Source of the DNA: Furcasterigmium furcatum
Lineage: Eukaryota; Ascomycota; Sordariomycetes; Glomerellales; Plectosphaerellaceae
DNA: 64,000 nt
Assembly (NCBI GenBank): GCA_001599815.1
Contig: BCIA01000005.1
Location: 537,088-601,087, forward strand
Direction of reading: 5' to 3'
A program made the translations under genes and the position numbers. Below the pieces are notes generated by a model. That model had not been told where the DNA came from and ran no database searches. It worked only from the letters and a program-made list of their open reading frames with translations. Position 1 is the stretch's first letter. Each line of letters opens with the position of its first letter. Below, in pieces: positions 33,620 through 45,936 of this stretch.

Positions 33620-34126
33620 TCAGTGCTGCTTCCTCGCCGGCACCTGCGCCTTGCCAAAGCCGACATCCGCGAGGAACAACATTCTCATGGTCGCGCCCAT
33701 GTATACGAAAGGCACATTTCCCCAGTCGATGGCGTTCCAGCTCGTAACGTCGAAGTAGACACGCCAGCCCAGCTCCTTCACGGTATAGAGATGGCCAAGA
33801 TCGGCCACGAGGAGGACGAAGAGCACGGTCTTCCAGACCCTGATGTCGCCGGTAGATCGCAGTACGAGGGCTTCGTTGAGGGCGAAGAAGAGGTAGAGAT
33901 TTCCCAGCTGCGAGAGCGCGACCTTGGTGCCCAGGGGAATCGGCGAAGGAGCAGTATCGGCGTGGGTAAGCCCGAGATATTCTTCTGGTTTGAAGTGTGC
34001 GTAGTAGGCCCCAACCAGCGCGGCAATCGGCTCGATCAGGAGGAAGAAGAAGTTGTAGATGATCGGGATGCGCTGTCCGGCCCATGCCTTGGTCCTGGCG
34101 GGTGTCGTCGATTTCGGGTCGGCCAT
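33620..34126 (-). CDS. Small four-helix membrane protein, DUF7704-type
   Basis: Single exon, 168 aa from the ATG at 34126 (MADPKSTTPARTKAW). Four hydrophobic segments can be read: IIYNFFFLLIEPIAALVGAYY (about 22-42), LSQLGNLYLFFALNEALVL, VWKTVLFVLLVADLGHLYTV and WGNVPFVYMGATMRMLFL. The pattern IEPIAALVGAYYAHF, LNEALVLRS and DWGNVPFVYMGATMR matches a widespread fungal family of uncharacterised integral membrane proteins that I recall as DUF7704. No catalytic residues are known. An upstream in-frame start at 34159 exists but adds residues that do not look conserved. The function is unknown. Confidence 0.75.
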   Translation of the reverse strand: MADPKSTTPARTKAWAGQRIPIIYNFFFLLIEPIAALVGAYYAHFKPEEYLGLTHADTAPSPIPLGTKVALSQLGNLYLFFALNEALVLRSTGDIRVWKTVLFVLLVADLGHLYTVKELGWRVYFDVTSWNAIDWGNVPFVYMGATMRMLFLADVGFGKAQVPARKQH

Positions 34127-35972
34127 GTTGAGAGCTGGGCGAATGATCACGAGGCGCACGGCCGACTAAGGTTCGAGGAGAGGCACTGAGAGAGTTGGGC
34201 GACAGAGGATGCAAGAAGTGCTAGAGATTCTGCCAGGGGTTGAAGATCGAGAAATGATGTCGACCGACGAACCCTGATGGCATCATACCCCTTCAATTGA
34301 GATTTGCCAGCCAGCTGGTTCCAGGTGTTCCCGGCTGGCAGCCGTCCCCTGCGACCAACCGAGAGCCCAAGGACAGCATTGAGCAGGGTGCCGTGGTCTT
34401 TGTCCTCTCCATGCAGTGCATCCTCCTCGAATCGCCTCTGTTCAAAATCAGTGAACAAAGTGCCCTCCCTGTGTCCCCATTGGCACCCCTTCTCCCAGCC
34501 ATCACTTTATCGTCCTTATCTTTGACTTGCCAGGAAAGGGAGAAATTAGCCAAATCCCCGAAAAGACCCCCTCCTTCAAAGTCGCTAGGAAAAGGGATCT
34601 GGTGGCGGAAAGACCCTGGAAGCCTCTGATAGTGCTGGCCGCCCCAAGAATCCGCTATCGGAGGATCTTCAGGGTGCAGCCCAGGGATGCAGACGGAAAT
34701 GTCAGTTCAGGGGGAGACATCCATGGATGCTGGCTTGGATGGAAGCATTGCTTCCGCCTGCCAATGGTGACCTCTCCGGGCTCCAGTTTGAAGTGACTCG
34801 CGTGCCTGCCCGCTTCCTGTTTCATGGAACCCGTTATTCGCACTCAGGCATCAGTTTGGCAACTGCGCGAGTTGGCAGCCCAGCTCCTTCCACGGGCAGG
34901 CGGGATTCAGAATTGGGTTTTCCCAACCCCAACGCCTCCTCCGCACCCGCACCTCGTCAGTTTGACTTGTTCATCGCTTTCTCGTCCAAGCACACTCGCA
35001 TTAGCCAACGCATTCTTGGCACCTCAATTGAAACCGCCCAGCGATTTTGTTGAGGCGGTCTGCGGCATCGGGCTCCGGCAGCATTGCATTGCAGGAAGAC
35101 AGGAGCCAGCCTGACTCAGAGCGCTGGCTGGCTGACTCGGCGCTGATCGCTACGCTCCCCGCGCCATCCACCGCCCAGGCGCTTGCATGGCCCCTTGCCG
35201 AAGGACAGTCGAAGGATGAATTGAAGACCGCTTCCTTGCTCCGCGGAGGAAGTGCAGACGACGAGACGCAGGGCAATCACCCTCTCTGACGCTGAGGACA
35301 AAATACCGCCGAAGGGCACCCAACGGGTGAGCTCGCGCTATCCCCGACGCCCGCCACGGAGCAAACATCTAGAGTTGTTTCCGCTTATCGTTCATCGAAT
35401 TCCCATTAGGCGGACCCCAGATCTGCCATCTCGTTCCAGAGGGGCGAGTGGGTAGCATGTAGGGGTACCAGACCAGATCTGCCCAAGGTATCGGTACGTC
35501 TGACTTGCATCCCCCCTTCTCGTCCAGAAACATCCCCCGGCCCCCGGAAACCTGTTCCCTGGACCCCCGAAGGTCGCCAATCAGTGGCTGCGCCCGCCAA
35601 ATTTAGCGGCAGAACAACACCCAGGCTGGACCCCCGACCACCAGAACGCCCCCTGCGCCACCCCTGTTCCGGGAGTCCCTTGCAGGGCAGACGGCTCAGG
35701 GACCAGAAGGAAAAAGGAAGCCCCTAAAAAATTCAGGAGGAACGGCGTGGCTTTCGAGACACCGGCGACAAGAGCACGAGACACCCTTTAAAGCATCTCA
35801 GACACCTCCATCGCCCTCCCCGGACGCTTGCCTCGTTCCACAGGCGACATGCTCGCTGACCATGTGTAACGCTCCTTAGATTCTCCAGCTTCCATTTGCT
35901 ATTCCCACAAGTTTATACCTCTCTTCCGACCCGTCGCATCTTGCTGAGGCCGATCGCAATCAACAAAACATC
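34127..35972. other. 1.8 kb divergent intergenic region
   Basis: It lies between the DUF7704-type gene (minus) and the F-box/WD40 gene (plus). No gene is supported and no clear TATA box is seen. It probably holds both promoters and the WD40 leader. Confidence 0.45.
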
Positions 35973-38213
35973 ATGGCATCCGGCTCTCGCGTCTTCCCCG
36001 TGGTCGACTGGGCTCCGGCTCAGGAGACTATCCTCGACGACTCAGAGTCCTCCACCGCTGTCGACTCAACCTGCAACCTCCCGACAATTGCTATTGCCGA
36101 CAACAAGAACCGTGCCCGCAGCAAAAGTCACTGCCTCGCGTCTCCTCCGCCCCGGCACGAGTCTCTCGGCTTTCTCCCTCGCCAGAATACCCTCAGTGTA
36201 CACGCCGGGCCCAGTTACTCCCATGGCGACCAGACCAGGACAGCAAACCGTCAGGGCCACGCCAGAAGCTTGAGCGTCAATGTGGCGGTCAAGGGCATCA
36301 TCCGCCGGGCGTCCATGTCTCTCAAGGGCATGGTGCACAACAACAAGCGACACTCCGTGGCGAACTCGATGGACGTGTTCGAAAACCAGAGCAGCACTCC
36401 TCCTCGGCCCGTTACCTCCTGGCAGCGCCTGCGCCAGGCCGCCCATCTCAGGACACAGAGAGCTTCCCATGGCGCCGAGCTTGAGCGGCCACGATTCACC
36501 GACACCTTCCCCCCGATCCCGACCCCGACACCAGGTTCGGGCACCGAGCCACCCTTCATACCCGAAAACACAGGCGCTGCCGCGAAAGCTGCAGCAGCCG
36601 CGCAAAACGACGCGCTCAGATACGGAAGGCAGACATCGCCGGCGCCGGCGCTGCGCAACAGGCCTTGGCTGAGCGAGTTCGGCGCCTTGCATAAGAAGCA
36701 CTCCCAGGACCGCGAGAGCGGCATCGGCATCGCGCTCAATGATTCAGACACGGCCGTTGAGGATGTCGAAGACGACGCGAGCCTCGAACAAGACGACAAC
36801 ATTAGCAGAGTCGACTTCGTGAGGCAGCTGCCAGTCGAGCTCGCTATCCAGGTCCTGGCCTATCTCGACGGCCCGGGACTGATCACAGCCAGCTTGGTAT
36901 CACAACGGTGGCAGCAGGTGGTGAGCAACAACCACGTCTGGCGCGAGGCCTTCCTTAGGTGCAAGACGGGCACCTATGCCACCGGCGGCAATGTCATGCC
37001 TGGCACCGGCCTGGGCGTCCCGCCAGTATCGCCCAGCGTTGACTGGAGGGAGCTTTTCCGCATCAAGAAAGATCTGGACCGAAGTTGGAAGACGGGCACC
37101 GCCGAGCCGCTGTATCTGAACGGCCATCAGGACAGCATCTATTGCCTGCAGTTCGATGAGTAAGTCACTCTGGCGCATATCCTGATTCACACTTACTGAC
37201 ATGCGCCCAGGTCCAAGATCGTCACCGGCTCCCGCGATAGGACGATTCGCATCTGGGACATGCACACCCTCAAGTGCCGCCTCGTCATCGGCCCGCCCAG
37301 AGTGGTCAACGACGCGTCGGTGTTGCTCGATCCCAATGGCCGACCTCGACACTACGCCTGCCGAAACGACAACGAGCACGACGAGAACCGCGTCGACTCC
37401 TTCCCGGCCTGTAGCTCGTTCCCCATGCATCACGAAGCTTCTATTCTGTGTCTGCAGTACGACGACCGCATCCTGGTGACCGGCTCCTCCGACGGGACTT
37501 GCATTATCTACTCGGTTACGTCCGGCTACCGCCCCATCCGCCGGCTGAGACATCATACGGCCGCCGTGTTGGACCTCGCTTTCGACGACCGCCACATCGT
37601 CACCTGCTCCAAGGACCTCACCATCTGCGTTTGGGACCGCAACACGGGCAATCTGCTGCGTCAGCTCGCTGGGCACACCGGCCCCGTCAACGCGGTCCAG
37701 CTCCGCGGCAACACCATCGCCAGTTGCAGCGGCGATTTCCGCGTGAAGCTCTGGAACATCGACACGGGCAAGTGCATCCGCGAGTTCGTCGGCCACACCA
37801 AGGGCCTCGCGTGCCTCCAGTTCACGGAAGACGGACGCTTCGTCGTGTCCGCGGGCAACGACAAGGCGATCCGGGTCTGGGACGCCAACACGGGCGAGTG
37901 CCTGCGCGAGATCAAGGCGCACGAGAACCTCGTCCGCAGCCTGCACATCGACTCGGTCAGCGGGCGCCTTGTCAGCGGCAGCTACGACACGGACATCAAG
38001 GTCTTCGACATGGAGTCCGGGCGGCAGCTCATCGACTTCCCGCACTGGCACGCGGGCTGGGTGCTCGGCGCGAAGAGCGACTACCGCCGCATCGTCAGCA
38101 CGGGGCAGGACCCCAAGATCCTCATCATGGACTTTGGCGCCGGCGTCCGCGGCGTCGAGAAGCTGCAGACCCTGCCGCCCCTGGCGCCCGCGGCCGAGTG
38201 CTCGGCCACTTGA
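35973..38213 (+). CDS. F-box/WD40 protein, SCF ubiquitin-ligase substrate adaptor
   Basis: Exons 35973-37159 and 37211-38213 (51-bp intron) encode 729 aa. The first 270 residues are low-complexity and basic. An F-box lies at about 281-327 (QLPVELAIQVLAYLDGPGLI, then VSQRWQQVVSNNHVWREAF). From about 375 seven WD40 repeats can be counted, with GH and WD ends readable in most, for example GHQDSIYCLQFDES, GHTGPVNAVQL and LWNIDTGK. An insertion in repeat 1 (RVVNDASVLLD to CSSFPMHHEAS) enlarges one blade. The F-box would bind Skp1 and the propeller would bind a phosphorylated substrate, as in the Met30/Cdc4/Pof1 family; which orthologue this is cannot be decided. After the TGA the same frame stays open for about 90 codons. 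Confidence 0.9.
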
Positions 38214-41200
38214 ATAGACTGGCGGGTGCGAAAGCTGCGGCGGACGGGCAAAAAGCTGGGCCTGCCGCCCGTTGAAGTTAACAGGCGGATTCGCCGGCGA
38301 CTGCCTAAGCAGAGGTCCGCGTACCGGCTTACGGTGACGGAGGAGGACGTTCTGCGGGCGTGGGGACCTCCCGGCTGGCTCGAGCTGCTTGCGGCGTGTC
38401 TGCCGACTCCACGGCAGGAGGACGAGCGAGGTATTCCCATCCATAGGCCCAAGCGGCTGGTTGGCCCGTGGCCAGTGATGAGGCGGTCGCGGTAGCACGG
38501 CGTGGACTGCAGAGCTGGCCTTCAGAGGGCTTTCTCCTTTGTGGGTGAGAGGCTCTGTCTACTGGGGACAGCAACCCCGGGCCCCGCGCAGAGTCCCTGG
38601 GGCCGGGTGAGGAACGAGAATGTTGTGATTAGGAAAGGGCATAGAGCATTGCGAGCATCAGCGAATTACTTAGACGTCTTCACAGACGATAGACGAATAC
38701 ACGACTTGAACACATTCAGCATGCTTGAGCACCAGTACACTGGCTATGGGATATCCCGCGTGAGTGTTGTTCGGGGAGACTCTGGTCCGAGTGAAGACTA
38801 CGCTCTCCAGCATCCCGGGAGAACCCAAGTTCCGCTCAGGTCGACTACGCCGCAGAACCGCCGGCGGGATGCGACACCATGCTGCAGATGCAGGCCGAAG
38901 GCGCGCCGGGACTCGGAGGCCGTGCCGTAGATGGAAAGGCCGTGGGCCTGCGGCACGATGGATCGCGGGGAAGGAAGTGTAACGTTGTGGCAGATGAGTC
39001 TGGGATGGGGGCCACGGGTAGGGCATCGCGTGGCCATGCAGTAGGATGGTGTGGAGGTGAGGGTGGCGGTGATAGTGGCTGCGGGAGATGCGTTTGAGTT
39101 GCGGGGAAGGGCAAGGATGTCATACAGGAACTTGGGCATCATCATGTGTAGATATCTCTCACATGGAACTGAAGGACAGTTGTATGCGTCTCGGAGCTAG
39201 TTGGAGGCCAGGGTGTTGTGCAGCTGTTAGTTCGCCCTCTGCCTAAGGCATGTGATGATGCCCGCGTCCCAAGACCCCCAAGCCGGGCGCTAATATCTTG
39301 CTTCCCCGCCGAACCCACGACGAGCACTGCAAAGCCGGGGGCATCCCATCTTGAATTCTCACGATGGTGAGAAAAGTTCGAAGACCACATGGTGGATTGG
39401 GTGACATCGCATGAGGCGAGATGAGAAGGGCCGAGGCTATGATGTATCTCAAGGCACATAAAAGTTCCCTTGGTGTCTTGGGGAGACGGCCGGAAGCGAA
39501 ACTTGGAGGAACAGGTGATGCGATGCCGTCACTGGAGGGAGTGGGTGAAGTGAGGTTACACAGCACATGCATGTGCCGGGTGACGGGCGGATAGCAGCAG
39601 ATGGCACGCGCAGACCAGCCAACTTTGTTTGGACCGCCGTGTTCCGGTTTTCCGCGGACTCGATGTGATGGACTTCACCCCTGTTGCAATAAACCCAGTC
39701 GCTCATTTGAGTCTCCAGCCAGTCTGGATCCTGAGTCGGCCTGCATTGCATGTGGTTTGCGACGGGGAGAGCTCAGGGGTCAGGGGTTCAAGACGACGCC
39801 CCCAGAGATCCATCCAGTAGTTCCTTTTGGAAGCCCAACGGCGATCTTGAAACGACTAAACTTCTTTCGGAGAGGTCCAGGGGCCTGACGGTCGACTTCA
39901 TCCATGCATCGTGCTCCTAATGCGCCGACATCCCACCTCATCGCATTGCTGCCCACGGCGCACCGCTTCATCTTGATTGCCTGACTCCATCGACGAAGAG
40001 TTCACAGTTCGGAGTCGTCGAGTGTGACTGTGACTGGGTTCGAGCCTGCCGACCTGTCATCGCGCCACTATCAGACACAACCATCGCCACGCCTCGCCCA
40101 CGCCGTCTCCCTTGCCTCGCTCAGTCACTCCCACGCACATTGCACGGTATCATCGGGTCCAATGCAAGCGCTTTACACCGCGACTAGTATCGAATCGGAA
40201 CATCCCTCGTCCCATCAGCGCCTGGCTGCCATCTGAAAGCTGTCGTCCCATCCATCAGAGTCCCGCTTCCTTTTCACGCCCACGATAGTAGCGTTCGCAT
40301 GTTTGAGACTCGGGTCTCTCCCATCCAACAGCGCGTCTCATGCCCACACAGACTGGACATCAAGCGGCATTGCCATGCCCCCTTCCTTGATGAGCCTCGA
40401 CTCCTGATCTAGCTCAGCAGCGATCCTTGGGCACCCACACCCGCCACATGCGTTTCCTCCCTCGAAGGTCTTGGGGTTTCCCGGCGCAGGGTGCCATTGT
40501 GGCATCGAATCCCGACCTCTGATCCCGGCCAGGTCCCAAGCATCGCGCTCTTGTTCCGCCACGAGCCCAGAACATGCGGCCCTCCATGAACGCGGCAGCC
40601 CAGCCCGGGCAGGGGCCGGGCAGCACCCATCATGTAAGTAGACTGCGGTATAAGACCGACCATGTCGCCGGAGTAGTGTCGTCGTCTTCTCTCATCCCCA
40701 CGCCGAGCGAGATCAGCATCGTTGCATCCGCCTGACTCGGCATCATCATCCCTCCTCCCTTGCCTTTCGCTGCATCTCCCTTCCTGCGCTTTTCGTCGTC
40801 GTTGCGCTTCTCGGCTCGATCTTCACCTCCGACCTGCCTGTTCAGTCTCGGGGTGCCCCCTCTGTCGTCACCAGCGTGCCAGCGGCCGGCCGTCGCACAC
40901 CATGTAAGTCTCATGTGCCTGATGATCCCGTGGCAGCCTCCGGCTCGTCCCTCCCTCCACATTCCTGCCCGCCCTTCGCTAGTGCAGAAGTGCGGTGTGG
41001 CTGGGCTCCGAAGTAACGGCCGATGACTCGGAGCCTGACTTCATTCGGATGTCGTTCGGGGGCGAGAGTCCGCGGGCTCGACGTCCGGATATCAGACGAA
41101 CGACGATCAAGGATGGCTGGCTATCTGCAGCAGCTTGAGGATTCTGCTATGCAGTCATGCAGCATGTCCCCCAGCACTCCCCCTTGCCACGGCCCGAGAT

Positions 41201-41827
41201 GCATCCATGTCACATCCCAAGGTCCCTGTCATGGCACCTCCACCACAACGTTGAATCGGCATACCCCTCCCGCCCTTGGGCTCGCTCGATTCAGTGTGAA
41301 TGGCATTGTTTGTTTCAATGCAGACAACCTCTGCTATTCACAGGCCAATATACCGGCCCGGCATTCATCAAGCTGCGGGGCAGAGCTCACCACCCCGCCT
41401 CCCTTTTTGTATAATAAACCCCTGAGCCCGGGACGGTATTGTTGACCGCACAACCACACATCAATACAAGATCATCGCGTTCAGGGCAATACACTCGGAG
41501 TGGCGACTTTGTTGACTTGGACGGAGTCAAGTTGCGTCTTCAACTTGTTGTTGTCCTCTACACCACTCCAACACGCACTGCTGCTACTACCTGACCTCAC
41601 CGCATCCTCCCTCTCACCTGCCTCCTCCTCCCTTCAACACTGAACAAACACCGCACCTCATCTTCTTTCTCCCTTGACTTTCGACTTGGTCAACACAACT
41701 ACCACAATCACCCAAGAAGCCCACTAACATCAGCCATCCCTCTCAGCCCGCAAGACATTCATTTGCATCCAAATACAAGCATACCATACCCCCTCCTCGA
41801 CCCTGGTCCATCGGCTGGTTCGTCATC
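38214..41827. other. 3.6 kb intergenic region upstream of the GH55 gene
   Basis: No gene is supported. Frames of up to about 140 codons show no recognisable domain. The last 400 bases look like a GH55 promoter and long leader: a TATAATAA box at 41410 and C/A-rich, CT-rich leader sequence to the ATG. The rest is unassigned and may carry non-coding transcripts. Confidence 0.5.
41410..41417 (+). promoter_or_regulatory. TATA-like box of the GH55 gene
   Basis: TATAATAA lies 418 bases before the ATG, followed by a CT/CA-rich, G-poor leader characteristic of fungal 5' UTRs. This would imply a 5' leader of about 380 nt, or one with an intron. Confidence 0.4.
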
Positions 41828-44176
41828 ATGGGCCTCGCCACGGTCATTACGGCCCTTCTCCTGGCCACCGGCTTCATTGGATACGGTACGGCCATTCCCG
41901 CACCCAACCCCAGCAGCGAGGTCAACGAAGCCTCCGACTGGTGGTTCGCCCAGATCGCCCGCGAAGGCAAGGCTGTCTACGCTCAAGACAACTACAAGGT
42001 CTTCCGCAATGTCAAGGACTACGGTGCCCGCGGCGATGGCTCAACCGATGACACCGACGCCATCAACGCTGCCATGGCTGAGGGTGACCGCTGCTTCTGG
42101 CACTGCGACTCCATGACGTCCAAGCCTGCTCTCGTTTACTTCCCTCCCGGCATATATGTTGTCAGCAGGCCCCTGATCCCTCTCTATTACACCCACATGG
42201 TTGGCGACCTCATCAATCCCCCTACTCTCAGGGCCGCACCGAGCTTCCAGGGTATGGCCGTGATCGATGCCAACCCTTATGACAACTGGGGCAACAACGC
42301 CTGGACCAACCAGAACAACTTCTTCCGCCAGATCAGGAACTTCGTGATCGACCTGACACAGCAGCCTGTGAACACGGGTACCGGCATCCACTGGCAGGTA
42401 GCCCAGGCCACGAGCCTCCAGAACATCGTCTTCAACATGCGCACCGACGGAGGCGATGCCAACGCCCAGCAGGGTCTCTTCATTGAGAATGGATCCGGCG
42501 GGTTCATGACGGACCTCACGTTCAACGGCGGCAAATACGGCATGTTCGTTGGCAGCCAGCAGTTCACCTCGCGCAACCTCACCTTCAACAACTGCAAGAC
42601 GGCCATCTTCCTTCTGTGGAACTGGCTCTGGACCTTCCACGGCCTCAACATTCAAAACTGCGGCGTCGGCATTAACGTGGCCAACGGCGGGTCAGTCGGT
42701 GCTCAGACAGTCGGCTCCATGCTTCTCCTGGACAGCACCATCTCCAACACGGCCGTGGGTATCTCTACCTCGTATGACCCCTCATCGTCCTGGACCAACG
42801 GCACTCTCATCATCGACAACGTGGACATGTCCAGCACGCCCATCGCCATTCAGCATGAGCTCAGCCAGGCCACCATTCTCCAAGGAAACACTCGCATCGG
42901 ATCCTGGGCTCAGGGTAGGGCCTACTCAGGAGTCGGTCAGAGTGAGACCATCCGGGGACCTCTCCCGGAGATCAACAGGCCCGCCGGCCTTGTCGACGCC
43001 CAGGGACGCTTCGTCACCCGCAGCAAGCCCCAGTACGAAGACTACCCCGCCAGCGCTTTTCTGCGAGCCAAGGACAACGGCTGCGCGGGTGACGGTGTCA
43101 CGGACGACACGGCCGCCATCCAGGCTCTCTTCAACAAGGCCACGGGCGACCAGATCGTCTACTTCGACCACGGCGCATATGTCATCACCGACACGATCCA
43201 GGTCCCCAAGGACATCAAGATCGTCGGCGAGATCTGGCCGCTCATCATGGCCGGCGGCAACTCGAACTTCAAGGACCAGAACAACCCCAAGCCCATGTTC
43301 CGCGTTGGCAACCCCGGCGACGTCGGCAACGTCGAGATGAGCGACCTCATGATCGAGACGAAGGGTGCCCAGCCCGGCGTCATCCTCATGGAGTGGAACA
43401 TCGCGGGCACCAACCCCGGCGATGCCGGCCTCTGGGATGTGCACTTCCGCATCGGCGGCTCAGCTGGCACGGAGCTGCAGTCCGACCGCTGCGCGAAGAC
43501 GCCCGAGGTCACCACGGAGCCCAACCCAGAGTGCATGGGCGCCTGGATGCTGACGCACCTCACCAAGGAGTCCTCGGGCTACTTCGAGAACGTCTGGTGG
43601 TGGGTGTCTGACCACGAGCTCGACATCAACGGCTGGGGGCAGATCAACATCTACAACGGCCGCGGCGTGCTGATCGAGTCCACCAAGGGCGCGTGGTTCT
43701 GGGGCACCGCGTCCGAGCACAACGTCCTGTACAACTACCAGTTCGTCGAGTCGAGCAACGTCTTCCTCGGCCACATCCAGACGGAGACGGCGTACTTCCA
43801 GGGCAACCCCGACGCGCTCGTGCCCTTCACCGTCAACGCCGAGTACCACGACCCGGACTTCCCGGCCTTCTGCGCCGAGCACGCGATCCAGGCGGACCGG
43901 TGCCCGCGCACCTGGGGCGTCCGCGCCGTCGACTCGAGCGACATCTTCCTGTACGGCGCCGGCATGTACAGCTTCTTCGACAACTACGACCAGGAGTGCG
44001 TCCCCCTCAACAACTGCCAGGACCACATGACGAGCCTCGAGAACAGCTCCGTCCGCTTCTACGGGATCAGCACAAAGGCGTCCGTCAGCATGATCACCGT
44101 GGACGGCGAGACGGCGGCGCTCGACAGCGACAACCGCAACAACTTTTGCGCGACGCTCGTCACGTTCGAGTTGTAA
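41828..44176 (+). CDS. Secreted GH55 exo-beta-1,3-glucanase
   Basis: Single exon, 782 aa. An N-terminal hydrophobic leader (MGLATVITALLLATGFIGYG) precedes the mature protein, which starts near IPAPNPSSEV. Two tandem right-handed beta-helix (pectate-lyase-like) halves each open with the family hallmark: VKDYGARGDGSTDDTDAINAA at about 62-82 and AKDNGCAGDGVTDDTAAIQ at about 417-435. The second half carries Trp-rich blocks such as LWDVHFRIGG, SDHELDINGWGQINIYNGRG and TKGAWFWGTASEHNVLYNY, typical of the GH55 cleft. Family members release glucose from the non-reducing end of beta-1,3-glucans such as laminarin or fungal wall glucan. The role could be nutritional or wall remodelling. Confidence 0.92.
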   Translation: MGLATVITALLLATGFIGYGTAIPAPNPSSEVNEASDWWFAQIAREGKAVYAQDNYKVFRNVKDYGARGDGSTDDTDAINAAMAEGDRCFWHCDSMTSKPALVYFPPGIYVVSRPLIPLYYTHMVGDLINPPTLRAAPSFQGMAVIDANPYDNWGNNAWTNQNNFFRQIRNFVIDLTQQPVNTGTGIHWQVAQATSLQNIVFNMRTDGGDANAQQGLFIENGSGGFMTDLTFNGGKYGMFVGSQQFTSRNLTFNNCKTAIFLLWNWLWTFHGLNIQNCGVGINVANGGSVGAQTVGSMLLLDSTISNTAVGISTSYDPSSSWTNGTLIIDNVDMSSTPIAIQHELSQATILQGNTRIGSWAQGRAYSGVGQSETIRGPLPEINRPAGLVDAQGRFVTRSKPQYEDYPASAFLRAKDNGCAGDGVTDDTAAIQALFNKATGDQIVYFDHGAYVITDTIQVPKDIKIVGEIWPLIMAGGNSNFKDQNNPKPMFRVGNPGDVGNVEMSDLMIETKGAQPGVILMEWNIAGTNPGDAGLWDVHFRIGGSAGTELQSDRCAKTPEVTTEPNPECMGAWMLTHLTKESSGYFENVWWWVSDHELDINGWGQINIYNGRGVLIESTKGAWFWGTASEHNVLYNYQFVESSNVFLGHIQTETAYFQGNPDALVPFTVNAEYHDPDFPAFCAEHAIQADRCPRTWGVRAVDSSDIFLYGAGMYSFFDNYDQECVPLNNCQDHMTSLENSSVRFYGISTKASVSMITVDGETAALDSDNRNNFCATLVTFEL

Positions 44177-44851
44177 AGAAGGGGGCGAGAGTTGCGAACG
44201 ACGTACGTACATTGCCGTTCTCTGGAGCGGTCCGCAGTGGCCGCTCCGTACATAGTCTTCTCTTCTTTACCGGCCCGTATACCCTCACTGTGGGCATTAA
44301 GTGTGTTTCTTCGCGACAGGTATCGTGAGAGGTGGATGATGGTTGGTTGTCGAGCCGGGCGGCGCCTGTGCGGACACTGGTCTCATGCGTCAGGAATACC
44401 TGTGGACGAAGGTCTAGCTTCAATGATTGGGGATAGCGACAGGCATAGCATATGGTTAGCAGGATTATGCAGTAGCAATAACATGTCTGTTATGATGAAG
44501 CGATGTCTTTCGTGGCTCGGTTGTCTGGCTTGGGTCGGTGAGCTCGGTGGCCAAGGTCAAGATCGATCTGTCCCGTCCGCCGGGGCGATACCTCCATGGA
44601 TGTAATTGGCTCGTGCAGGGTCCTCAGCTGCCTCGGCCCCACCCTCACAGGGAGCTTCAGCGTCAGGTCCCAGGAATTGGTAACGTCATCGCCACCGCCC
44701 AGCGCATGCCACTTTCACTTTGTGCATCTGGCGTCAACACCAAGGCCAACTTTCCCATCCACCCAACACAGAGATTCCACAACCTCCCCAGCGCAACCAA
44801 ATACACCCTCGCACCGCTCATATGCAATAACCCTCCCATCCCTTCCTCCCC
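44177..44851. other. Intergenic: GH55 3' flank and FIT gene promoter
   Basis: No gene or distinct signal. The last 120 bases before the next ATG are C/A-rich and look like a 5' leader. Confidence 0.45.
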
Positions 44852-45936
44852 ATGGACAACGTCGACTCTCCTCCCGCCGCGAACCTGCGCTCAAAGAGCC
44901 GCCGCGCCATGGCCGAAGAACGCAACACCGCCTCGCTCCCATCCTCGGCCGCTCCCGACTCCAAGACGCGGCCCGCGAAGCGAAACAACCCCTACCTCCC
45001 TACCCCGACCGAGGCGCTCGTCCTCGGCATCTTCCCCGCCATCCTCGTCTTCGGCACCATCTTCTCCGTCCTCTCGCCCGATGTGCGCCGCGCCGAGTTC
45101 GACCCCGCCACCCAGGCACACTCGCAGGACCCGAACCTCGCGCCGTCCTACTTCGCGCGCAAGGACAACATTCTCAACGTCTACTTCGTCAAGAAGGGCT
45201 GGTTCTGGACGATGGTCGCCTTCGCCGTCTTCGCGTCCACGCATCCCGCGCTGAGGAAGAGGGCCGGCATGTTCCAGCAGGCCGCCGCTCGGTTGGGCCT
45301 GGCCACGCTGTCCTGGTTCCTGGTCACGACGTGGTTCTTCGGCCCGGCGATCATCGATCGCAGCTTCCGGTGGACGGGGGGCAAGTGCGAGCTTGTCGAG
45401 GACGCCGTCGCGGAGGGAACTGAGCATCTGGGCCAAGTCGTCACCGCCGTGGCATGTAAGGCGGCCGGAGGCGCGTGGAGGGGGGGCCACGATATCAGCG
45501 GGCACGTCTTCCTGCTCACGCTGGCCAGCGGGTTCCTCATGCAGGAAGTCGGCTGGGCGTGGGCGCGGTACGCCGGCAAGGCCGACGAGAGGTCGATCGT
45601 GATGGCGGACGGAGCCGTGAAGAACGCCAAGGTTGAGGCTGACGCGAGTACTGAGACGACGGTCGCCGGGCGGGACACCATCGGTTGGGGAGGGCGATTC
45701 GCCGCCGTCGTGGTTGGCCTGAGCCTGTGGATGCTGCTCATGACGGCCATCTACTTCCACACGTGGTTCGAGAAAGTATGTACTTGGCTGGAGGAACACG
45801 GGCTTGGAATACAATCACTAACTGGTGTTTTCAGCTTACTGGTCTTGTGGCGGCCTCCATCTCGCTGTATCTCATCTACATTGTGCCGCGATTCATCCCG
45901 GTGGTGCGCCTGATCGTTGGACTGCCAGGGAATTAG
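44852..45936 (+). CDS. scs3: FIT/SCS3-family ER membrane protein (lipid-droplet formation)
   Basis: Exons 44852-45775 and 45835-45936 (59-bp intron) encode 341 aa. Several hydrophobic helices are visible, including ALVLGIFPAILVFGTIFSVL, MVAFAVFAST, SWFLVTTWFFGPAI, FLLTLASGFLM and VVVGLSLWMLLMTAIYF. The family's active-site histidines are readable: His213 and His218 in GGHDISGHVFLLT and His303 in YFHTWFEK, immediately before the intron. FIT proteins reside in the ER and are reported to act on acyl-CoA pools or lipid phosphates, supporting lipid-droplet budding and ER phospholipid balance. The N-terminal 45 residues are polar and cytosolic. A second ATG at 44909 would shorten the N-terminus by 19 residues; the first was preferred as the upstream in-frame start. 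Confidence 0.85.

Noticed and set aside
32850..33758. 302-codon plus-strand open frame overlapping the DUF7704-type gene
   Set aside because: No recognisable domain, and its 3' third is antisense to a well-conserved membrane protein.
36900..38498. 532-codon minus-strand open frame antisense to the WD40 repeats
   Set aside because: Repeat-like text reflects the reverse of WD40 codons; a typical GC-rich antisense shadow.
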